Shown here piece by piece: positions 6,070 to 12,393 of a DNA stretch of 35,624 nucleotides. The translations under genes and the position numbers were made by a program. The notes below the pieces were generated by a model. It searched no databases and was not told where the DNA came from. It saw only the letters and a program-made list of their open reading frames with translations. Positions within the stretch are counted from its first letter, which is position 1. Each line of letters starts with the position of its first letter. This DNA comes from a virus. The DNA is taken from the IMG/VR virus record IMGVR_UViG_3300027972_000034, positions 1 to 35,624 of that record. One strand, written 5' to 3'.

Positions 6070-6420
6070 CTATTTACTCAAAATTTCAATCCCAAACACA
6101 ATATCTGGCTCCCAAGCAGCCTTCCCAAGATAGATAAAGAATCTTAAGGCAAAACTAGCCTCTAAAAGCATAGATTTAGCCTTACCAGTCCAATGTTTCT
6201 CAATGAACCTGATGTCAACCTTGTGGACTGGCTTATGAAACTTTAATTTCTCATTCCCAGAAACTAAATATTTCTCAAAATTGAACTTCTCATCGTGGAT
6301 AACCAAAGTCACATACTGGGATGAACTGATTTTTACCACCCCAGTCAACCCATAAGCATTCAAAACAGGCTGAACGCTCTTCAAAATGGATAATTTCTTG
6401 TTTACAGTGTCTTTTATCAT
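6070..6420 (-). CDS. Hypothetical protein, 116 aa
   Basis: The protein starts MIKDTVNKKLSILKSVQPVLNAYGLTGVVK. It appears to be a compact alpha/beta protein with basic patches (KLKFHKPVHKVDIRFIEKHWTGKAK) and no transmembrane segment. The start ATGA overlaps the stop of the 6417-7070 gene by four bases, so the two are translationally coupled and may form a functional pair. No family is recognised. The operon starts at promoter 7135-7163 and runs toward promoter P3 without a clear terminator. Confidence 0.6.
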   Translation of the reverse strand: MIKDTVNKKLSILKSVQPVLNAYGLTGVVKISSSQYVTLVIHDEKFNFEKYLVSGNEKLKFHKPVHKVDIRFIEKHWTGKAKSMLLEASFALRFFIYLGKAAWEPDIVFGIEILSK

Positions 6421-7070
6421 AACTTTGGTTCGATTAACCCATAAAACCTAGTATTTTCCTCAATAGAGAAGTCTATCCCCTCCATGGCAGTAGACCAAAG
6501 CCTGCTATATCGCCTTTTTAGACTCTCTCGGGTCTTAAATACTCTAAATAGGTAGTTGCCAAGCTCTCCAATTATAAAAGGCTCAAATTCAGGCATAATT
6601 CCACCAAAATAGTAATTCCAATTGGACTCTCCTACCATCAAAAAATATCCATCCATAAACTCCTCAAACTTTTTCTCAAGACTACTATCTTTTTCCATTG
6701 CCTCAGAAATTTTATCAACATCAAGGATGTAAATTTTCTCAAAGAGCTCTGAATTTACCAGATTTTCTTTAAAATTTATCTCATCAAGCCGATCAGATAT
6801 ATACTGGCAAGCAAGATGAGCATTCTCTCTACCATTAGCTCCTATATGGAATCCAATGGTCTGAGTTTCGCTAAATTCTTCCTCTTTATAATCATAAACA
6901 GTAAAAATTTTACCATCAAGCTCCATATTCCATGTATAAAAACTTTTATCAGCCTCATAATAAGTTGGCTCTCCTAAAATAGATTCTAAAACCTGAAGAT
7001 TTGTATAAATTACATGACCAAAATGAGATGTACCAACTGTGCTTTGAGATGTTCTCTTAACCTTTTTCAT
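6417..7070 (-). CDS. Hypothetical protein, 217 aa
   Basis: The 217-residue protein begins MKKVKRTSQSTVGTSHFGHVIYTNLQVLESILGEPTYYEADKSFYTWNMELDGKIFTVYDYKE. Residues 10-80 read as a small beta-rich domain and the C-terminal half is helical and acidic. I do not recognise the C-terminal part. The N-terminal block (FGHV...LxxxLGEPT...W.....GKxFTVYDYKE) is similar in style to short phage early proteins of unknown function. It is the first gene of a two-gene unit with the 116-residue protein and has the same promoter/leader type as the beta-helix genes. Confidence 0.62.
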   Translation of the reverse strand: MKKVKRTSQSTVGTSHFGHVIYTNLQVLESILGEPTYYEADKSFYTWNMELDGKIFTVYDYKEEEFSETQTIGFHIGANGRENAHLACQYISDRLDEINFKENLVNSELFEKIYILDVDKISEAMEKDSSLEKKFEEFMDGYFLMVGESNWNYYFGGIMPEFEPFIIGELGNYLFRVFKTRESLKRRYSRLWSTAMEGIDFSIEENTRFYGLIEPKL

Positions 7071-7134
7071 AAAAATATTATATTAATAAATAATCGCTCT
7101 ATCAGTGAATAAACACTATCCTACTGACACTACT
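7071..7134 (-). promoter_or_regulatory. Conserved 5' leader, copy 1
   Basis: The untranslated leader of the 6417-7070 gene contains AGTGTCAGTAGGATAGTG and TTTATTCACTGAT, which recur with small changes in the leaders at 7759-7822 and 8086-8152. No Shine-Dalgarno sequence is present; the start follows TAATATAATATTTTT. The shared leader implies common post-transcriptional control or shared descent of the units. Confidence 0.6.
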
Positions 7135-7163
7135 AGTATAGCATAATTCTATACAAAAGTCAA
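7135..7163 (-). promoter_or_regulatory. Minus-strand promoter P4
   Basis: TTGACT (7163-7158), 17 bases (TTTGTATAGAATTATGC) and TATACT (7140-7135). The spacer is identical to that of P5 at 7823-7851. Confidence 0.85.
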
Positions 7164-7296
7164 GTAGTATTGCCCCAGAAATATTTATCAAGACTCAAAA
7201 ACTTTCTCAAAAACCTTTTTGGATTTTCTTTGTGGGGGGTGGTAAACCAAAAACCCCTGAAGATAGCCTCAGAGGTCTCGGTCGGATGACAATTGG
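7164..7296 (-). other. 3' region of the beta-helix gene copy 1, no gene
   Basis: No gene is seen. It holds the terminator at 7250-7275 and, on the plus strand, TTTGTGGGGGGT (7229-7240). Its order of elements (AAAAACTTTCTCAAA, then the G-run, then C-rich stem) parallels the stretch at 8210-8292 behind the second beta-helix gene, which suggests the whole unit was duplicated. Confidence 0.5.
7250..7275 (-). terminator. Rho-independent terminator of beta-helix gene 1
   Basis: Minus-strand CCTCTGA (7275-7269) pairs with TCAGGGG (7260-7254), including one G-T pair, around an 8-base loop. It is followed by TTTTTGG. It lies 21 bases after the stop of the 7297-7758 gene. Confidence 0.7.
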
Positions 7297-7758
7297 CTAA
7301 GCAGTGATGATTGACTGCCCCCTGATGATAGAATTCCCAAGGATAACCGCTGAACCGGTGATGATAGCCTCATCAGTAACCACCACCGACTCTCCAACAA
7401 AAGCTCCACCATGAACAGTAGCCTCTCCTGAGATGACCGCTTTATTATTGATGATAGCTCTACCAAAAACCTCAGCATAACCAATCACCTGAGCATCATT
7501 CAAAACCTGAGCCTCTCCATAAACCATAGCATCAAAATATATCCAGCAACCTCCCTCCTGAGAAAGATTTCTCTCGGACTCAACAAAACCACCAACCTCT
7601 CCAGCACAAGCAATTAACTCTCCACGCTCATTGAATATATCAACTAAAGCAGCAATCCTATAAACAGTCACCTTTCGGTCACCATCCCAGAACTTTCTGC
7701 GATGCTCAACTGTAAATTCACAATTAACACCTTTGGTACATACCTCGAACTTTTTCAT
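7297..7758 (-). CDS. Left-handed beta-helix (YdcK-like) protein, short paralogue
   Basis: The 153-residue protein has an N-terminal cap (MKKFEVCTKGVNCEF ... VTVYRIAALVDIFNERGELIACAGEVGGFVESERNLS, residues 1-67). Imperfect hexapeptide repeats follow from about 70 to the end ([IV]xGxA-type: VYGEAQVLNDAQVIGYAEVFG...), forming a left-handed parallel beta-helix. The GGFVESERNLS junction is shared with phage and E. coli YdcK-like proteins annotated as acyltransferase-like; catalytic activity is not evident. It is a single-gene unit with promoter 7823-7851, a conserved leader and a terminator. Its paralogue is at 8307-9032. Confidence 0.85.
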   Translation of the reverse strand: MKKFEVCTKGVNCEFTVEHRRKFWDGDRKVTVYRIAALVDIFNERGELIACAGEVGGFVESERNLSQEGGCWIYFDAMVYGEAQVLNDAQVIGYAEVFGRAIINNKAVISGEATVHGGAFVGESVVVTDEAIITGSAVILGNSIIRGQSIITA

Positions 7759-7822
7759 AAGACATAAATATTATTAAATAATCGGTCAATCAATGGATAA
7801 ACACTATCTCACTGACACTAGT
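7759..7822 (-). promoter_or_regulatory. Conserved 5' leader, copy 2
   Basis: The leader contains CTAGTGTCAGTGAGATAGTG and ends GACCGATTATTTAATAATAT plus TTATGTCTTATG. The last part recurs before the genes starting at 8085 and 9032. An overlapping ATG (ATGTCTTATG) lies seven bases upstream in another frame and opens a short upstream frame (MSYEKV...). No Shine-Dalgarno sequence is present. Confidence 0.6.
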
Positions 7823-7851
7823 ATTATAGCATAATTCTATACAAAAGTCAA
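7823..7851 (-). promoter_or_regulatory. Minus-strand promoter P5
   Basis: TTGACT (7851-7846), 17-base spacer TTTGTATAGAATTATGC and a perfect TATAAT (7828-7823). Confidence 0.88.
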
Positions 7852-7885
7852 GTATAAACTCACACCAAAACCAAAAGTAAAAAAA

Positions 7886-7940
7886 TTTCTCATCAAAGAA
7901 TTTTTCTCATCAAAGAATTTTTCTCATCAAAGAATTTTTC
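7886..7940. repeat. 17-bp tandem repeat, 3.2 copies
   Basis: TTTCTCATCAAAGAATT is repeated exactly at 7886, 7903 and 7920, followed by a partial TTTC. It lies between the stop of the 42-residue gene (7957) and promoter P5. Single similar words (TTTCTCAAAA, TTTTCTCAAAGA) stand at the equivalent place behind the two beta-helix genes, so the array grew from an element common to the 3' ends of these units. Possible roles are binding of a regulator or transcript-end processing. Confidence 0.85.
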
Positions 7941-7956
7941 TAAAAAAAGTAGCTGG

Positions 7957-8085
7957 CTAAAAACCAACCACCTGAACAGCTGTCAAAAACATCCCCCTAA
8001 GGATAAAAGACAACTCATCCCAAAAAAAGTAAAAAGCAACTGCATTCGCAACCGCAACTACAACTAAAGCAATGGTCATTTTCAT
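7957..8085 (-). CDS. Small membrane protein, 42 aa
   Basis: From ATG 8085 the frame reads MKMTIALVVVAVANAVAFYFFWDELSFILRGMFL... to TAG 7957. An N-terminal transmembrane helix (about 4-21) and a second hydrophobic amphipathic stretch make a tiny membrane protein. It was accepted as a gene because it has its own promoter (8153-8181) and the same leader and start context (TTATGTCTTATG) as the beta-helix genes. Function is unknown; a superinfection-exclusion or toxin-like peptide is possible but unproven. Confidence 0.62.
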   Translation of the reverse strand: MKMTIALVVVAVANAVAFYFFWDELSFILRGMFLTAVQVVGF

Positions 8086-8152
8086 AAGACATAAATATTA
8101 ACTGATAAGCGGTCTCACAGCAAGGGTAAAAAACTACCTCACTGACACTAGT
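8086..8152 (-). promoter_or_regulatory. Conserved 5' leader, copy 3
   Basis: The leader shares CTAGTGTCAGTGAGGTAGT and AATATTTATGTCTTATG with copy 2. Several A residues of copy 2 are G, T or C here, an intermediate state on the way to the strongly A-poor leader at 9033-9148. Confidence 0.6.
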
Positions 8153-8181
8153 ATTATACCATAAAGCTACACAAAAGTCAA
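8153..8181 (-). promoter_or_regulatory. Minus-strand promoter P6
   Basis: TTGACT (8181-8176), 17-base spacer TTTGTGTAGCTTTATGG and TATAAT (8158-8153). Confidence 0.87.
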
Positions 8182-8247
8182 GTCCACCCACCCCCCGGAA
8201 CCAAGACCACCGACAAAAAATTTTCTCAAAGACAAAAACAAATTTGC

Positions 8248-8264
8248 TTTGTGGGGGGTCAAAA
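8248..8264 (+). repeat. 17-bp G-run motif, copy shared with 33672-33688
   Basis: TTTGTGGGGGGTCAAAA occurs identically here and at 33672-33688, and its first 12 bases occur at 7229-7240. In the first two cases it lies in the 3' region of a beta-helix gene; in the third it lies at the start of a small coding frame. An exact 17-mer recurring by chance in 36 kb of AT-rich DNA is unlikely. Confidence 0.7.
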
Positions 8265-8266
8265 CT

Positions 8267-8292
8267 AAAAAACCCCCGGGAGCAACCCCGGG
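8267..8292 (-). terminator. Rho-independent terminator of beta-helix gene 2
   Basis: Minus-strand CCCGGG (8292-8287) pairs with CCCGGG (8280-8275) across a 6-base loop. Two more G and then six T (8272-8267) follow. It lies just after the stop of the 8307-9032 gene. Confidence 0.85.
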
Positions 8293-8306
8293 AGCAAGGA
8301 GGGTGA

Positions 8307-9032
8307 CTATCGCTGGTCACCACTCAAGATAGTGGCTCCACCGACATAGTCCGACCCAGTAACCACCGCACACCCAGCAAGCCGAGCCGACCCCTCGACC
8401 ACCGACTCACCACTGACAAAAGCACACCCACCGACCCACGCACTATCACGCACCACTGACTCACCACCGACAGTCGACTGCTCACACACCATAGCTGAGC
8501 CGGCAACCGACGCTCGGTCTTGCACCACCGCACCACCACGCACCACCGCAGACCCACTCACGCGAGCTAAGTCAGACACCTGAGAATCATCAGTGACAAG
8601 GGCATAACCGGAGATAACACCACCACGCACATAAGCACGCTCACGCACCACCGCACCATCACGCACCACTGCATCACCACCGACAGTAGCTGACCCAGCA
8701 ACCTTCGCACCATCACGCACCACCGCAGACCCAAAAACCGCAGCCTGATCAACCACCATAGCATTGGAGTCCACGCGAGCCGACTGACCCACAAAAGCAT
8801 CACCACCGACCCAAGCATCACCAATCACCACAGCATCACCAGCAACCCAAGACTCACCATGGTGAGAAAGGTTCCTCTCAGACTCAACAAAACCACCAAG
8901 ACTACCAGCCTCAGCAATGACACTCCCATCAGGAGCCAAAATATTTCTCAACGCCTCAACACGATAGGTAACCACACGCTGGCCACCAGCACTGACAACA
9001 AAACACTCAGAGGACAAAACAAACTTTTTCAT
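8307..9032 (-). CDS. Left-handed beta-helix (YdcK-like) protein, long paralogue
   Basis: The 241-residue protein shares the cap with the 7297-7758 product (MKKF..., VTYRVEALRNILAPDGSVIAEAGSLGGFVESERNLS, to about residue 57). It then carries roughly 28 hexapeptide-like repeats of the GxAxV / GDAVV / GSATV type up to the C-terminus, predicting a long left-handed beta-helix. Codon use is extreme: the coding strand is A-poor and rich in G and T, unlike any neighbour, so repeats are Val/Ala/Gly/Ser-heavy. Surface display or a trimeric transferase-like role is possible; no catalytic His is obvious. It is a single-gene unit with P7 and a terminator. Confidence 0.85.
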   Translation of the reverse strand: MKKFVLSSECFVVSAGGQRVVTYRVEALRNILAPDGSVIAEAGSLGGFVESERNLSHHGESWVAGDAVVIGDAWVGGDAFVGQSARVDSNAMVVDQAAVFGSAVVRDGAKVAGSATVGGDAVVRDGAVVRERAYVRGGVISGYALVTDDSQVSDLARVSGSAVVRGGAVVQDRASVAGSAMVCEQSTVGGESVVRDSAWVGGCAFVSGESVVEGSARLAGCAVVTGSDYVGGATILSGDQR

Positions 9033-9148
9033 AAGACATTAATATTATTGAATAACCGGACAAGACAGGACAAGGGAGGGAGGTAGCAACCGCAACGACA
9101 ACTCACATGACTATGGAGTCCGAGGAGCAACCCCCCACCACTAAGTAC
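9033..9148 (-). promoter_or_regulatory. Long 5' leader of beta-helix gene 2
   Basis: The final part ACCGGTTATTCAATAATAT plus TAATGTCTTATG matches the other leaders. The upstream part is G/T-rich and lacks the GTGTCAGTGAG block, as if overwritten by the compositional shift of this region. No Shine-Dalgarno sequence was found before ATG 9032. Confidence 0.5.
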
Positions 9149-9177
9149 ATGATACCATAGTACTGCACAAAAGTCAA
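9149..9177 (-). promoter_or_regulatory. Minus-strand promoter P7 (weak -10)
   Basis: TTGACT (9177-9172), 17-base spacer TTTGTGCAGTACTATGG and TATCAT (9154-9149). A second copy of the -35 flank, TTGACTTTTGTAC, lies 16 bases upstream (9193-9181) without a -10 box. Confidence 0.72.
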
Positions 9178-9179
9178 GG

Positions 9180-9735
9180 GGTACAAAAGTCAATGCAGGA
9201 GCCACCAAAAGACCACCGACAAAAGAAAGCAACCACCAAAAGGCACACAATAAAGGGTAACAACCACCACCCACCACCAGCAAGACAACCAGCAAGCCGA
9301 CAACTACCAGCAGGAGCAAGACAAGACAACCACCAGCTAGGGTGCAAGACTGCCCCGACAAGACAACCACCACCAGCAACCACCCAAAAGTAGCCACCAG
9401 CCGACAAGACAACCCACAACCCACCCACAACCGCAAGCACACCCACCCACAACCCACCACCGCAAGACAAGACATTAACCACCGACTGGCACCAAGACAC
9501 CACCCAGAAAAAACACCCCCGAGAAGCCCCAAAAATGACCCCAAAACAGGCAACCCCAAAAATGCCCCCAGAGAGAGGTCATTGGTCGAGAGTGGCAATG
9601 AGTGCTCACCACCCCCACCCCCGACAAGCCAGAGAGGCAAGAAGTCAAGCAGGAGAGCCACCCAGAAGTACCCCCAGCCCCAAAAAAAACAAAAAACCCG
9701 ATGCCCTCCGCCTGTGCAAAATGAGACACCCCTTA
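9180..9735. other. T-depleted, A/C-rich noncoding island
   Basis: Over 360 bases (9181-9540) I count only 14 T on the plus strand, about 4 percent, while A and C dominate with short recurring words such as GCAAGACAACCACC and CCACCCACAACC. The minus strand is correspondingly G/T-rich with G-runs (9608-9628, 9671-9685) that could form G-quadruplexes. Long frames exist on both strands only because stop codons need T (plus) or A (minus); their translations are low-complexity, so I call no gene. It lies between divergent promoters P7 and 9875-9903. Confidence 0.8.
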
Positions 9736-9874
9736 AATTTTCTGTAAATTTTCCAATCCCAAAAAAATGCAAAGTCGCAGGACTGGACTTGCTGTGCCAA
9801 AAAAAGTATCCCAAAAAATGAAAAGTCGTAGTTTGAAAAAATGGCTGTAGTATTTTTTGTAAAATTTTGAAGAC

Positions 9875-9903
9875 TTGACAAATGGATAGTCAGATGTTAA
9901 AAT
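9875..9903 (+). promoter_or_regulatory. Plus-strand promoter of the glycosyltransferase and late operon
   Basis: TTGACA (9875-9880), a 17-base spacer beginning AATGGATA and TAAAAT (9898-9903). It differs from the minus-strand class (TTGACT-TTTGTATA) and shares TTGACAAATG with the promoter at 32132. Transcription would begin near 9910, about 14 bases before the first start codon, which has no Shine-Dalgarno sequence. Confidence 0.8.
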
Positions 9904-9923
9904 AAAGCAAATAATAATACAGC

Positions 9924-10565
9924 ATGAATAAGACAATAACCATTGTGACTTGTGATAGGAAACCATCGTATTTAGCCGATACAGTTGCTACTATCCCAGA
10001 ATGGTATGCAATACAGTATGTAGCACAGGGAAAAATTGTTGCACCGAGAAAAGGTGAGGTGATACATGTAGAAAAGAAATACAAAGATGATGAGACAAGG
10101 CATAGAGATGCTCAGTATAACTATGCGACAGCTCTGTTGAATACAAGAGATGGATTAGTGATTGAGGATGATGTGAAGTTATCAAAAAACTTTGATTTAT
10201 TTTTAAGAAAGGTGGTATCTGACATTCCGACAGAAAGATATGCAGTGGCATTGTATTCTTGCTACAATTGGCATAATGATAATAATTTATCAATCACAGA
10301 GTACCCAGTGGATGACTTTTATGCATTCCAAGGAATGTTGTACGATATTGAGACTGCGAGAAAGTTTGGTCAGTATATTTTGGACAATATAGGCAAAGAG
10401 CCACATGATATGGCATTGAAAACATATATCAAAGGAGTTGAACCTGAGATTGGATTGTTTGCTACAAAGCTGTCGTTGGTTCAGCATTTAGGGGATGTAA
10501 GCACAGGATTAGGCAATCAGCACACTGCATTTAATTTTATTGATGATCATCTAGGACTAGAATAA
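9924..10565 (+). CDS. Glycosyltransferase-like protein
   Basis: The 213-residue protein starts MNKTITIVTCDRKPSYLADTVATIP, a GT-A nucleotide-sugar-binding beginning. LLNTRDGLVIEDDVKLSKNFDLFL follows (EDDV at 81-84, the DXD-like metal site), then FYAFQGMLYD and late His/Asp residues (QHLGDVSTG). The pattern resembles GT25/LPS-type or other GT-A transferases. It opens a five-gene cluster of sugar- and methyl-transferases ahead of the terminase genes. It probably modifies virion proteins, phage DNA or host surface glycans; the sequence does not say which. Confidence 0.75.
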   Translation: MNKTITIVTCDRKPSYLADTVATIPEWYAIQYVAQGKIVAPRKGEVIHVEKKYKDDETRHRDAQYNYATALLNTRDGLVIEDDVKLSKNFDLFLRKVVSDIPTERYAVALYSCYNWHNDNNLSITEYPVDDFYAFQGMLYDIETARKFGQYILDNIGKEPHDMALKTYIKGVEPEIGLFATKLSLVQHLGDVSTGLGNQHTAFNFIDDHLGLE

Positions 10566-11197
10566 TGATATACCCAATAATTCTCCATCATGACCTTAGT
10601 ACAAAGTTTACCAAAAGATTGGTAGGTAGAATTGACAGAGAACATGCAGTAGTGGATTCCAGCAAACTAGAAACCCAATTTACAGAAAGTTTTAACATTG
10701 GAATTATAAAAGGGATACTGAAGATGATAGATTCCGAGTTTACCCATGTGATGATCTGCAATAATGACATAACTATGGCTGAAGGACATTTGGAGGAGTT
10801 GGATAAAATTGTGAAAGGAAAATCAGGAATATTCTCACCTTCCTGCAATTCACCCCACAAAGGAGTGATGACCCCAGTAGGTACAGACGAATTGCGAGAA
10901 GTCCCTTGGGTTGAATTTATAGCTCCAATATTTTCAAAGGATGTACTGGTAAAAACAGGGATATTAGACAAAGACCTCAGTTATGGATGGGGTGTAGAAC
11001 TAGATTATTGCTATCGAGCCAAAAATAGGGGTTTTAAGACGAGTTTATGTCAAGGGGTAGGCATACACCACGAAGAGCATCAATCGCAAGCCAATCAGGC
11101 AGAATATGCCCACACAGCAGGTCAAGAGATGCATCATGTACTCCAAACAAAGTATGGTGACAATTGGCAGGAAATATTAAACTATCCACAATGGTAA
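10565..11197 (+). CDS. Family 2-like glycosyltransferase
   Basis: The 210-residue protein has the GT-A features FTHVMICNNDITMAEGHLEELDKIV (NND at 66-68), EFIAPIFSKDVLVKTGILDKDL and YGWGVELDYCYRAKNRGFK (the WG-x-E-x-D motif before the catalytic region). These match GT2-like glycosyltransferases. Its ATG overlaps the stop region of the previous gene (TAATGA), indicating coupled translation. It is short for a GT2 enzyme and lacks any membrane segment. Confidence 0.82.
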   Translation: MIYPIILHHDLSTKFTKRLVGRIDREHAVVDSSKLETQFTESFNIGIIKGILKMIDSEFTHVMICNNDITMAEGHLEELDKIVKGKSGIFSPSCNSPHKGVMTPVGTDELREVPWVEFIAPIFSKDVLVKTGILDKDLSYGWGVELDYCYRAKNRGFKTSLCQGVGIHHEEHQSQANQAEYAHTAGQEMHHVLQTKYGDNWQEILNYPQW

Positions 11198-11832
11198 TAA
11201 ATAACATTACAATAAATACAACAAATGCATATAGCCCGCTATGTAAAATTGGAGCTGTAAATGAAACAGATAAAAGTCCATGGAATACAAATGACAAATT
11301 GCATAAGCATCCATACACAGCTATATATAATTTATTATTTGCACCATACCAAAACAAATTCTTTGTGTTTGTGGAGTTGGGAATTGAATGGAATGCTTCA
11401 ATGAGGATGTGGAATGAATACTTTACCCAAGGCATAATATATGGATTTGAATACGATAAAAACAAAATCAAGTTAGCATTAAAAGACAAACTGGATAAAG
11501 TAAAATATAAACTGATGGATGTAACTTCTAAAGAATCAATAGCTAAAGGGTTCAAAAGCCTAAAGTATCCACCTGAAATTGTAATTGACGATTCAACCCA
11601 TGTGTTTGATGACCAAATTAAAATAATTAAGACAAGCCTCCCCTACATAGCACATGGAGGAATGCTGATCATCGAAGACATATTTAGAAATGACCAAGAA
11701 TCAAGATACAGCAAGGCTCTAGATGAAATAGCCGACCAAATAAGCTATGCAACATTCATTACAGCAGAACATGAGTTAGAATATACACCGGGATGGAATA
11801 ATTCCAAGCTATTAGTTATATATAAGAAATAA
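11191..11832 (+). CDS. SAM-dependent methyltransferase (CmcI-like)
   Basis: From ATG 11191 the 213-residue product has VFVELGIEWNASMRMWNEYF (60-78, SAM motif I), IIYGFEYDKNKIKLA (motif II acid), EIVIDDSTHVFDDQIKIIKTSLPYI (about 129-153) and GGMLIIEDIF. This order is typical of small class I methyltransferases related to CmcI and sugar O-methyltransferases in glycan clusters. An earlier in-frame ATG (11164) would overlap the preceding gene by 34 bases, so 11191, which overlaps its stop by 7, is preferred. It probably caps or modifies glycans made by the neighbouring transferases. Confidence 0.85.
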   Translation: MVINNITINTTNAYSPLCKIGAVNETDKSPWNTNDKLHKHPYTAIYNLLFAPYQNKFFVFVELGIEWNASMRMWNEYFTQGIIYGFEYDKNKIKLALKDKLDKVKYKLMDVTSKESIAKGFKSLKYPPEIVIDDSTHVFDDQIKIIKTSLPYIAHGGMLIIEDIFRNDQESRYSKALDEIADQISYATFITAEHELEYTPGWNNSKLLVIYKK

Positions 11833-11833
11833 C

Positions 11834-12388
11834 ATGTATATAAACATAATCACCCCCTGTAGTCGTCCTGAAAACCTTTTTGAAATAGAAAAGTCAATAA
11901 ATATTCCATATGAGAATTATCAATGGATTGTAGTTCACGACTCCCTACAAATGCCACCTACAAAGCTACTTCCTCGCACTTCGATGAATATGTTGCATAC
12001 TGATGAAAATAGTGTGTCTGGAAATGCCCAAAGAAATAAAGCATTCCAGATTGTAAGCAATAATCCAGAAAGTTGGATATACTTTAACGATGACGACACC
12101 ACCATACACCCAGAACTCTGGAGTTATATCAAAAAAAACATAGGTGCTGACTTCATCCACTTCAAACAGGAAAATCAAGATGGTAGCATAAGACTATATG
12201 GAAACTCAATAGAAGTCGGACAAGTCGATAGCCATAACTTCGTATTTAAACGAAAACTACTTGGGGACACCCAATGGATACTCGACAAATACGATGCCGA
12301 TGGATACTTTGCCAAAGAGATATATGCAAAAGCTGAAAATCCTGTATACTTAAACAAAGTATTGTCAACTTATAACAAATTAAGGTAA
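11834..12388 (+). CDS. Small GT-A glycosyltransferase
   Basis: The 184-residue protein begins MYINIITPCSRPENLFEIEKSI, has SVSGNAQRNKAFQIV (61-75) and WIYFNDDDTTIHPELW (81-96, DDD metal-binding motif). It matches the GT-A superfamily in compact form. It lies between the methyltransferase and the GT4 gene in one operon, one base after the preceding stop. Confidence 0.82.
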   Translation: MYINIITPCSRPENLFEIEKSINIPYENYQWIVVHDSLQMPPTKLLPRTSMNMLHTDENSVSGNAQRNKAFQIVSNNPESWIYFNDDDTTIHPELWSYIKKNIGADFIHFKQENQDGSIRLYGNSIEVGQVDSHNFVFKRKLLGDTQWILDKYDADGYFAKEIYAKAENPVYLNKVLSTYNKLR

Positions 12389-12393
12389 ATCAT

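Noticed and set aside
7886-7940. CRISPR array
   Set aside because: Repeats are directly adjacent without spacers, and no cas gene is present. The 24-bp iterons at 5193 are likewise spacer-free.
8015-8323. 102-codon minus-strand frame with a Cys-rich end (HCFSCSCGCECSC)
   Set aside because: It overlaps the terminator and leader and is the shifted frame of the 42-residue membrane peptide, whose GTAGTTGCG-type codons read as Cys/Ser in this frame.
7166-9735. Diversity-generating retroelement as the cause of A depletion
   Set aside because: No reverse transcriptase and no template/variable repeat pair were found. The bias covers noncoding DNA as well, so this mechanism is not supported within the window.
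9029-9814. 261-codon minus-strand frame in the T-poor block, ending at the ATGA of the beta-helix gene
   Set aside because: It spans the promoter P7 and consists of Gly/Leu/Val/Trp low-complexity sequence. The frame is open because the minus strand has almost no A and therefore few stop codons.
9342-9821. 159-codon plus-strand frame rich in Pro, Lys, Gln and Thr
   Set aside because: The plus strand is nearly T-free, which removes stop codons. Composition is low-complexity, no promoter or start context is visible, and it extends into normal AT-rich DNA without any domain.
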